Shown here one piece after another: positions 45,760-51,251 of a DNA stretch of 51,251 nt (position 1 is the stretch's first letter; each line of letters begins with the position of its first letter). A program made the position numbers and the translations under genes. The DNA is from Planctomycetaceae bacterium (lineage in GTDB: Bacteria > Planctomycetota > Planctomycetia > Planctomycetales > Planctomycetaceae), in assembly GCA_021732845.1 (NCBI GenBank), contig JAKFUF010000052.1:1-51251 (forward strand). The letters run 5' to 3'. Under the pieces are notes generated by a model. It was not told the origin of the DNA, ran no database searches, and saw only the letters and a list, made by a program, of their open reading frames with translations.

Positions 45760-47004
45760 TCACTTTTCCTGAAGTTTCGCGGCATTTGGGTGCTTGAGAC
45801 AGCGGCCGATCTCGCGGACCGCCTGCCGCAGCCGTTGTTCATTTTCAACCAAGGCCAGCCGCAGGTAGCCTTCGCCTTCATCGCCGAAGCCACGGCCGGG
45901 GCTCACCGCCACACCGGCTTCCTCCAGCAGCTTCATGGAAAAGTCGATGGAGCCCATCTTGTCCCACGGTTCGGGAATCTTGGTCCAGACGAACATGCCA
46001 GCTTTGGGCCGTTCGGGTGCCCAGCCGATCCGGTCCAGGCTGTCGCACAGCACATCCCGGCGCTTTTGATACTCGGCGGCGAGGTCGAGGATGTACTGGT
46101 CGCCGTGGCGCATGGCGATGATCGCCGAGATCTGGATTGCCTGGAAGATCCCGTAGTCGTAGTAGCCCTTGATCGTGGCCAGGGCACGCACCATTTCCGA
46201 GTTGCCGCAGCAGAATCCGATGCGCCAGCCCGCCATGCTGTAACTTTTGCTCATCGTCGTGAACTCAACGCCCACATCGAGTGCGCCCGGAGTGCTCAGG
46301 AAGCTGGGAGCGAAGTAGCCGTCGTAGCAGATGTCCGCATAGGCGAAGTCGCTGATGACCAGAAACCCATACTTTTTGGCGAGCCGCACGAGGTCCACGA
46401 AAAAGTCTTTTTCAATGACCGTGGTGCTCGGGTTGTGCGGGAAGTTGGCGATCACCACTTTCGGACGTGGATAGAGGTGTTCGCAGGTGTAGGCGATGTT
46501 CCGCAGATATTCTTCCGGGTTGCGGACATCCAGGGCGATGACGTTGCCCGACGCCAGCACCACCGCGTAGACGTGAATTGGAAACGAAGGAGCCGGGACA
46601 ATCGCCGTGTCGCCGGGTCCCATCAGGGCCAGGCACATGTGGCTGAACCCCTCCTTCGACCCGATGGTGGCGATGACTTCTGTATTGTGATCGAGCGTGA
46701 CGTCGTAGCGCTTCTTGTAGCGCAGCGCCACTTCCTTGCGCAGGTTCGCGATCCCGTTGGACACCGAATAGCGGTGGTTCCGCGGATCCTGAATCGCCTC
46801 GGCCAGCTTCTCGCAGACGGACGGGTCCGTGGGGTCGGTCGGGTTGCCCATCCCCAGATCGATGACATCGATCCCGGCCACACGCTTCTCGTACTTCAGC
46901 TTGTTGATCTTCCCGAACAGGTACGGTGGCAGTCGACGCACGCGGCTGGCGACCGGAATCGTAAACGGGTTGTCCTGCTGCGGTTCTTCGGATTCACTGC
47001 GCAT
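45760..47004 (-). CDS. alaC: Alanine transaminase-type aminotransferase
   Basis: 414 residues, fold-type I PLP enzyme close in motif order to Escherichia coli Ala[82 protein letters not shown], and [13 protein letters not shown] with the PLP lysine K253. It interconverts pyruvate/glutamate and alanine/2-oxoglutarate. A weak TTCCGG-18-TACAAT promoter lies upstream at 47044-47073 on the minus strand. It is monocistronic, flanked by repeats. Confidence 0.92.
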   Translation of the reverse strand: MRSESEEPQQDNPFTIPVASRVRRLPPYLFGKINKLKYEKRVAGIDVIDLGMGNPTDPTDPSVCEKLAEAIQDPRNHRYSVSNGIANLRKEVALRYKKRYDVTLDHNTEVIATIGSKEGFSHMCLALMGPGDTAIVPAPSFPIHVYAVVLASGNVIALDVRNPEEYLRNIAYTCEHLYPRPKVVIANFPHNPSTTVIEKDFFVDLVRLAKKYGFLVISDFAYADICYDGYFAPSFLSTPGALDVGVEFTTMSKSYSMAGWRIGFCCGNSEMVRALATIKGYYDYGIFQAIQISAIIAMRHGDQYILDLAAEYQKRRDVLCDSLDRIGWAPERPKAGMFVWTKIPEPWDKMGSIDFSMKLLEEAGVAVSPGRGFGDEGEGYLRLALVENEQRLRQAVREIGRCLKHPNAAKLQEK

Positions 47005-47173
47005 GGCGGTCGCTACGGGTAGACGGGGGAAAGTTTGAGGGGGATTGTATCAGGCCGTCCCATGTTGCCGGAATGTCGGCTTTGGACGCTGTCTGGGCTG
47101 TCCAGTTTTTCAGGTTCAGCAACAGTGATCGAACGCCTGGTTGGGGGCGGGGCCGGTCATGTTGATGGAGGTG

Positions 47174-47265
47174 GGCAGGATGAAGAGGATGGTCGAGGAT
47201 CAGGAAAGGATCTGCTTGTGCCGGCGTTCCATGAAATCATTCTTGCTGATCCTCTCTCATCCTTC
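47174..47265. repeat. Imperfect inverted repeat, AGGATGAAGAGGATG family
   Basis: GGCAGGATGAAGAGGATG (about 47174-47192) is imperfectly complementary to TGATCCTCTCTCATCCTT (about 47247-47264). It lies in the 327-base gap 47005-47331 between alaC and the DUF58 gene. Apart from it and the weak alaC promoter I see nothing in this gap. Confidence 0.45.
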
Positions 47266-47331
47266 CAATTCTGTCCCAAATTTCTCATGTCAAACTCGCG
47301 CGGACGCCATCAGCAGACACCGGCTGACAGT

Positions 47332-48690
47332 TCAAAGTTCACCCGCGACCGCAGCGCGCAGGCTCAGCGTTTGTGTCACGCCACGCAGCGTCTCATCCAG
47401 TGGCTCACTGGTCTTGCCATCGCGCACAAGCAGAAGCCGGATGTGACATCCAGCATCTTTGGCCGCACGGACTAATTTTCGCCGGGGTTCGTCCCAGTCG
47501 AGCAGGACAAAAATTACGGCAGACAATCTGGAGAATTCCGGGACCAGGGGCAGATGCGCCATCTCAAACTTGGAACGACTCGGATCGACGGTCGCCAGGA
47601 TTTCCAGGAGGTGTTCAATTTGCGCCTGATGCTGAAAACGGTCGAAGACGTGCATCTGGGAACCCGTGACCAGAAGCTGAATTTGTGTCTCTTCGCGGAC
47701 AAGCATGTCGGCAATGGCCGCAGTCAGACTGATGGCGGCTTCGACTTCGGGAAGGCCCCCGCTGGCTGCAGGGGATCGGGACTTTGAACGAAAGGCGAAT
47801 CGCGGCCCTGCCGGGACGAACGTATCCAGCACGAGTCCCACACGACGGTTGAGTTCGTCGTGGTACTCTTTGACGACCGGCCGGGCCAGCCGCGCCCAGG
47901 ACCGGAAGTCGATCCTGCGCAGGGCATCGCCGGGCTGATACTCCCGGTTGCCAACGTATTCCGGCGACTCCCCCACCCGCGCGGTGAGCGACAGTCCGCC
48001 GGGTTGAAATCGATCGCCCATGTGCCAGGTCAGCCGCGGCAGTTCGGGAAAATCGGGCAGCACCAGGACCGGCTTGAGCAGCGTGCGGCCCACTTCGTTG
48101 CGAAACAAGTTGAAAGGGAAGGTACTGAAGACCCGCAGCGGCGGAAGTTGGTAAAGGCCACGCCGCCCGGCCACAAGCTGCACCACCAGTTCGACCGATT
48201 TGCCGGGCGGCAGCGACCGGCAAACGCTGTCATCTCGGATGGGTGCCCACGAACTTGGGGGCGAAAAGCACGCCGCGGAGACATCATAAATTGGGAGCCA
48301 ACTGACATTCCGAGCTGTCAGGACAATGCTCAGCATCTGGCCGGTGTGGATCCGATCCGGCAACCGCGCGGTGACTTCGACTTTTGCCCAGCGAAACACC
48401 GAGCCCATGCCGGAAACCATCAACACCACCGCCAGCAGCGTGACGGGGACCATGTACATCGGAACTTCGTCGGTGATCGCACCGGGGAGGCTGGAGAAGA
48501 AGAACGCGGCAATCATCAGTTTGCCGGGCCGTGTGAAGGGGTAGTCCCACACGTGGAACATCAGCGAGCGCCACAGCGGCGAATGCCGCAGCGAAAACAG
48601 GCTGAATTCCGGAACAGCCCCAGCAAACTGGGGATCGCGCCGCCGCCACGTCTCCACGACATACTGAAGGGCACGGGCAAGAAGTTTCAA
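47332..48690 (-). CDS. DUF58 domain protein
   Basis: 452 residues from a TTG with GGGAG about 7 bases upstream. Two hydrophobic segments (about 58-72 and 80-94) anchor it in the membrane. The DUF58 signature EYQPGDALRRIDFRSWARL is at about 250-268, followed by a von Willebrand-A-like part with VKEYHDELNRRVGLVLDTFV. DUF58 proteins often act with MoxR-type ATPases, but none is adjacent. Its TTG overlaps the stop of the upstream secreted-protein gene by 3 bases (TTGA), so translation is coupled. Confidence 0.9.
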   Translation of the reverse strand: MKLLARALQYVVETWRRRDPQFAGAVPEFSLFSLRHSPLWRSLMFHVWDYPFTRPGKLMIAAFFFSSLPGAITDEVPMYMVPVTLLAVVLMVSGMGSVFRWAKVEVTARLPDRIHTGQMLSIVLTARNVSWLPIYDVSAACFSPPSSWAPIRDDSVCRSLPPGKSVELVVQLVAGRRGLYQLPPLRVFSTFPFNLFRNEVGRTLLKPVLVLPDFPELPRLTWHMGDRFQPGGLSLTARVGESPEYVGNREYQPGDALRRIDFRSWARLARPVVKEYHDELNRRVGLVLDTFVPAGPRFAFRSKSRSPAASGGLPEVEAAISLTAAIADMLVREETQIQLLVTGSQMHVFDRFQHQAQIEHLLEILATVDPSRSKFEMAHLPLVPEFSRLSAVIFVLLDWDEPRRKLVRAAKDAGCHIRLLLVRDGKTSEPLDETLRGVTQTLSLRAAVAGEL

Positions 48691-49667
48691 CGTGACGCTC
48701 CCGCTGCTGCCCCCGCCTTGGCCGACCGGAATTCACCCATCACTCCCTGCAACGATGTTTGCACATCATCCCGCGTCCCCACTGCGACAAACATCTGGTA
48801 GGCGTACTTCCCCGGTTTGATTCTTCCTGCATCGCGTACGCGAAACACACAGTTCCATTTGACGACCTTTTCATTCTTGAAGCGGAACCGCCCATATCCG
48901 GCCCCTTCAAAGCCCGGCGACGGCTGATCCGGCGAGTAGATTCCCATCGCATGCCCGCCCTCACGGGTTGAAAAGACGACCGGAAGCCACTGTTCGCCCG
49001 GTCCGTCGTCAATGCTCTTCAGCCCGCCTTCGGGAGTCAGGACTTCAAATCGGGAAAAGTCCGGCGGCATGTAGCCGGTCAGCGCTTCGAACTGCGCGTA
49101 AGTGTGCGTTTCCCCCTCGGGCACTGTGAAAGTCACCCGGTAGTCGAGCAGGTGGGGCCAGGTTTTGTATCCAATCTGGACGCGCTTGGTCAGCAGGTGC
49201 TGTGAAAGCACCACCGAATTCGCGGCCGGGTGCCCGTCAGAACGCTCGCCCGGCTTGAGCCAGAACGCCATCTGAATCGTCGTCTCCAACACCGAACCGT
49301 CGGCGGAATAGGCCAGCAGGCGGCTGGACGAGCGCGGCCCCGCCCCGTCAGCCCGCGACCCGGCTTCGGTTGGATTGAACGTCTCCGGAAAAAACGGCTG
49401 CCCCAGATTCGAGGCCGACTGCAATTGCCGCCCATGATCGGCACTGTCGATGAATTCCCGTCCATCCCAGGTGAGGGAGTGTATTGCCCCTGCCAGCCGG
49501 GCCGTGGTGGTGATCACAATCTCCGATTTGCCCGCCGGGCCGTGGATCTTGCCGTCACCGGTTGGCTCCGCCCCCCGGCCCATGCTGGCAAGACACAGCA
49601 CAAGCGCCACGGACAGGGGTGGCCAGCACCGCTGTCGCTGAGTCTTTGAGCGGGTGATGAGGAGCAT
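48687..49667 (-). CDS. Secreted protein of unknown function
   Basis: 326 residues. The N-terminus MLLITRSKTQRQRCWPPLSV continues into a hydrophobic signal core ending near GRGAE. The body is beta-rich with ETFNPTEAGSRADG, MAFWLKPGERSDGHP, DYRVTFTVPEGETHTYAQFE and EGGHAMGIYSPDQPSPGFEG; it recalls secreted carbohydrate-related beta-sandwich proteins, but I do not recognise the family. It is the first gene of a two-gene unit with the DUF58 protein. Its upstream region faces the tandem repeat array. Confidence 0.8.
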   Translation of the reverse strand: MLLITRSKTQRQRCWPPLSVALVLCLASMGRGAEPTGDGKIHGPAGKSEIVITTTARLAGAIHSLTWDGREFIDSADHGRQLQSASNLGQPFFPETFNPTEAGSRADGAGPRSSSRLLAYSADGSVLETTIQMAFWLKPGERSDGHPAANSVVLSQHLLTKRVQIGYKTWPHLLDYRVTFTVPEGETHTYAQFEALTGYMPPDFSRFEVLTPEGGLKSIDDGPGEQWLPVVFSTREGGHAMGIYSPDQPSPGFEGAGYGRFRFKNEKVVKWNCVFRVRDAGRIKPGKYAYQMFVAVGTRDDVQTSLQGVMGEFRSAKAGAAAGASR

Positions 49668-49778
49668 GTGAGAAACTCACTGGAGATGAAATTCTGCCGG
49701 TGGATTGTGGCTTGATTGTGGTCGAAGTCAACGCCTGCGGCGTCAACTCAGCCGACCGGGTGACAACCGCCCCGACCC

Positions 49779-50432
49779 ATGGTGAACGATCAACGTCGTC
49801 CGGGTCGGCTGAAGCCGACGCTACGGGCATGGTGAACGATCAACGTCGTCCGGGTCGGCTGAAGCCGACGCTACGGGCATGGTGAACGATCAACGTCGTC
49901 CGGGTCGGCTGAAGCCGACGCTACGGGCATGGTCAACGATCGACATCGTCCGGGTCGGCTGAAGCCGACGCTACGGGGATGTTCAACGATCGACATCGTC
50001 CGGGTCGGCTGAAGCCGACGCTACGGGCATGGTGAACGATCAACGTCGTCCGGGTCGGCTGAAGCCGACGCTACGGGGATGGTCAACGATCGACATCGTC
50101 CGGGTCGGCTGAAGCCGACGCTACGGGGATGGTCAACGATCAACGTCGTCCGGGTCGGCTGAAGCCGACGCTACGGGCATGGTGAACGATCAACGTCGTC
50201 CGGGTCGGCTGAAGCCGACGCTACGGGGATGGTCAACGATCGACATCGTCCGGGTCGGCTGAAGCCGACGCTACGGGCATGGTCAACGATCAACATCGTC
50301 CGGGTCGGCTGAAGCCGACGCTACCTACGGGGATGGTGAACGATCAACGTCGTCCGGGTCGGCTGAAGCCGACGCTACGGGGATGGTGAACGATCGACGT
50401 CGTCCGGGTCGGCTGAAGCCGACGCTACGGGC
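49779..50432. repeat. Tandem array of 13 copies of a 50-bp repeat
   Basis: Copies begin with ATGGTSAACGATC at 49779, 49829, 49879, 49929, 49979, 50029, 50079, 50129, 50179, 50229, 50279, 50333 and 50383 (the copy at 49979 reads ATGTTC); the spacing is 50 bases except one of 54 caused by a duplicated CTAC. Every unit contains the palindrome GTCGGCTGAAGCCGAC followed by GCTACGGG. Variants alternate GTGAACGATCAACGTCG with GTCAACGATCGACATCG, and GGGCATG with GGGGATG. No spacers are present and 50 is not a multiple of 3, so it is neither a CRISPR nor a coding repeat. It fills most of the 864-base divergent gap before hisS. Confidence 0.95.
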
Positions 50433-50457
50433 GAACCTTGACTGTCACCCCCGCATC

Positions 50458-50483
50458 CGTTCTCTTTGCACAGAAAGAGAACG
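50458..50483 (+). promoter_or_regulatory. Perfect inverted repeat upstream of hisS
   Basis: CGTTCTCTTT (50458-50467) and AAAGAGAACG (50474-50483) are perfect complements around a 6-base loop, 48 bases before the hisS start. TTGACT at 50439-50444, a 5 of 6 match to -35, stands just upstream, although no good -10 follows. It may be an operator or a transcript-leader hairpin. Between it and hisS is another AT-rich repeat arm (AATCGAAAATCGAAAATC). Confidence 0.5.
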
Positions 50484-50531
50484 ACCACAGCGTCCAGTCG
50501 AAAACCACCAATCGAAAATCGAAAATCCCCC

Positions 50532-51251
50532 ATGTCTCTCATCAAACCCCAAACCCTCAAGGGCTTCCGCGACTTTCTCCCGTCGGCTGCCATGGCCCGC
50601 GAGAAATTGATGGAGACGGCGCGGCGGGTGTACCGCAGTTACGGGTTCAGTCCGATCGACACTCCCGCCCTCGAACTGACGGAAGTCCTGCTGGGAAAAG
50701 GCGGAGGCGAATCTGACAAGCAGTTGTTTCGGTTTGTGGACCAGGGGAAACGCGATGTCTCCATGCGGTTCGACCTGACGGTGCCGTTTGCCCGCTTTGC
50801 CGCGCAGTACTCCAACGAACTGGGAATGCCCTTCAAGCGGTACCACCTGGGAACGGTCTGGCGGGGCGAGAACACACAGCGCGGACGCTATCGGGAGTTC
50901 ATGCAATGCGACTTCGACACCATCGGGACAGACTCGAACGTGGCTGACATCGAAACCCTGCTGGTCATTTACGACCTGTTCGGGGCCATTGGCTTTGAAG
51001 GCCAGTTTGTCATTTGCGTCAACAACCGTCTGGTGCTGAACGGGTTGCTGGAAAACCTTGGGCTGACAGGGAAGACGGCTGAGGTGCTGCGATCCCTCGA
51101 CAAGCTGCCAAAAATCGGCCGGGATGCAGTGGTTCAGGAGATGCTGCAGTTTGCCGGAGCCACGGCGGAACAGGCCACACAGGTCCTGGACATGGCGGCC
51201 CTGAAGGGGACGCCCGACGAGATGCTGCGGCAGGTTGAGCCACGGCTGAAG
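50532..51251 (+). CDS. hisS: Histidyl-tRNA synthetase (3' partial)
   Basis: 240 residues to the window edge without a stop. A class II synthetase that charges tRNA-His. It starts MSLIKPQTLKGFRDFLPSAA (motif 1 region), with VSMRFDLTVPFARF and the motif 2 loop RGENTQRGRYREFMQCDFD. The rest of the catalytic core, including the histidine-binding and motif 3 regions, and the anticodon-binding domain lie outside the window. The array of 50-bp repeats ends 99 bases upstream. Confidence 0.97.
   Translation, partial: MSLIKPQTLKGFRDFLPSAAMAREKLMETARRVYRSYGFSPIDTPALELTEVLLGKGGGESDKQLFRFVDQGKRDVSMRFDLTVPFARFAAQYSNELGMPFKRYHLGTVWRGENTQRGRYREFMQCDFDTIGTDSNVADIETLLVIYDLFGAIGFEGQFVICVNNRLVLNGLLENLGLTGKTAEVLRSLDKLPKIGRDAVVQEMLQFAGATAEQATQVLDMAALKGTPDEMLRQVEPRLK

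Noticed and set aside
45724-47022. 432-residue plus-strand open frame
   Set aside because: Shadow of alaC, whose PLP motifs are intact.
49700-49885. Small plus-strand open frame at the start of the repeat array
   Set aside because: Repeat length is not a multiple of 3, so the frame is chance; composition is that of the repeat.
49779-50432. CRISPR array
   Set aside because: Units are contiguous 50-bp direct repeats with no unique spacers and no cas genes nearby.

Overview
The window looks like a chromosomal segment of a planctomycete (Planctomycetota, probably Planctomycetia). The evidence is two DUF1501 proteins, a PSCyt1/DUF1549/DUF1553 cytochrome-type protein, a ceramidase-like secreted protein, a secreted aromatic-rich protein of a type I associate with planctomycetes, tandem TatA genes, frequent GTG/TTG starts, G+C-rich coding DNA and many palindromic intergenic repeats. 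No phage, plasmid, CRISPR, rRNA or tRNA gene was found.

Layout. 1-17 kb is a loosely packed accessory region: the end of an unknown gene, a ceramidase-like enzyme, a small ABM monooxygenase, a DUF1501 protein whose N-terminus carries an in-frame palindromic insertion, a membrane protein and an ATP-grasp protein, two TatA-type genes, a secreted protein, a second DUF1501 protein, a zinc-ribbon protein, a 1048-residue PSCyt1/DUF1549/DUF1553 protein, an ABC exporter half whose nucleotide-binding motifs are all degenerate, and an ABC-2 permease. 17.2-37.5 kb is the ribosomal superoperon: rpsL-rpsG, terminator, fusA, then rpsJ-rplC-rplD-rplW-rplB-rpsS-rplV-rpsC-rplP-rpmC-rpsQ-rplN-rplX-rplE-rpsN-rpsH-rplF-rplR-rpsE-rplO-secY-map-rpmJ-rpsM-rpsK-rpsD-rpoA-rplQ. 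tuf, rpmD, adk and infA are absent from their usual places. 37.5-51.2 kb holds a putative HExxH metallopeptidase, a di-heme oxidoreductase, a minus-strand set (ROK kinase, truncated AAA ATPase, lepA, thioesterase), an aldo/keto reductase with a membrane protein, alaC, a DUF58 protein coupled to a secreted protein, a 13-copy 50-bp tandem repeat, and the start of hisS.

How the genes work together. The central cluster makes ribosomal subunits, the transcription alpha subunit, the Sec channel and the N-terminal methionine-removing enzyme. Candidate sigma70-like promoters lie before rpsJ, before rpmJ and before the ROK-lepA set. The planctomycete-type secreted proteins (DUF1501, DUF1549/1553, di-heme oxidoreductase) need export and heme attachment, and TatA genes are present nearby. 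The best candidates for something new are the pseudo-ATPase ABC exporter, the str-linked EF-G with a divergent domain IV loop, the palindromic element inside a coding region, the tandem repeat before hisS, and the half-length AAA gene in the lepA operon.
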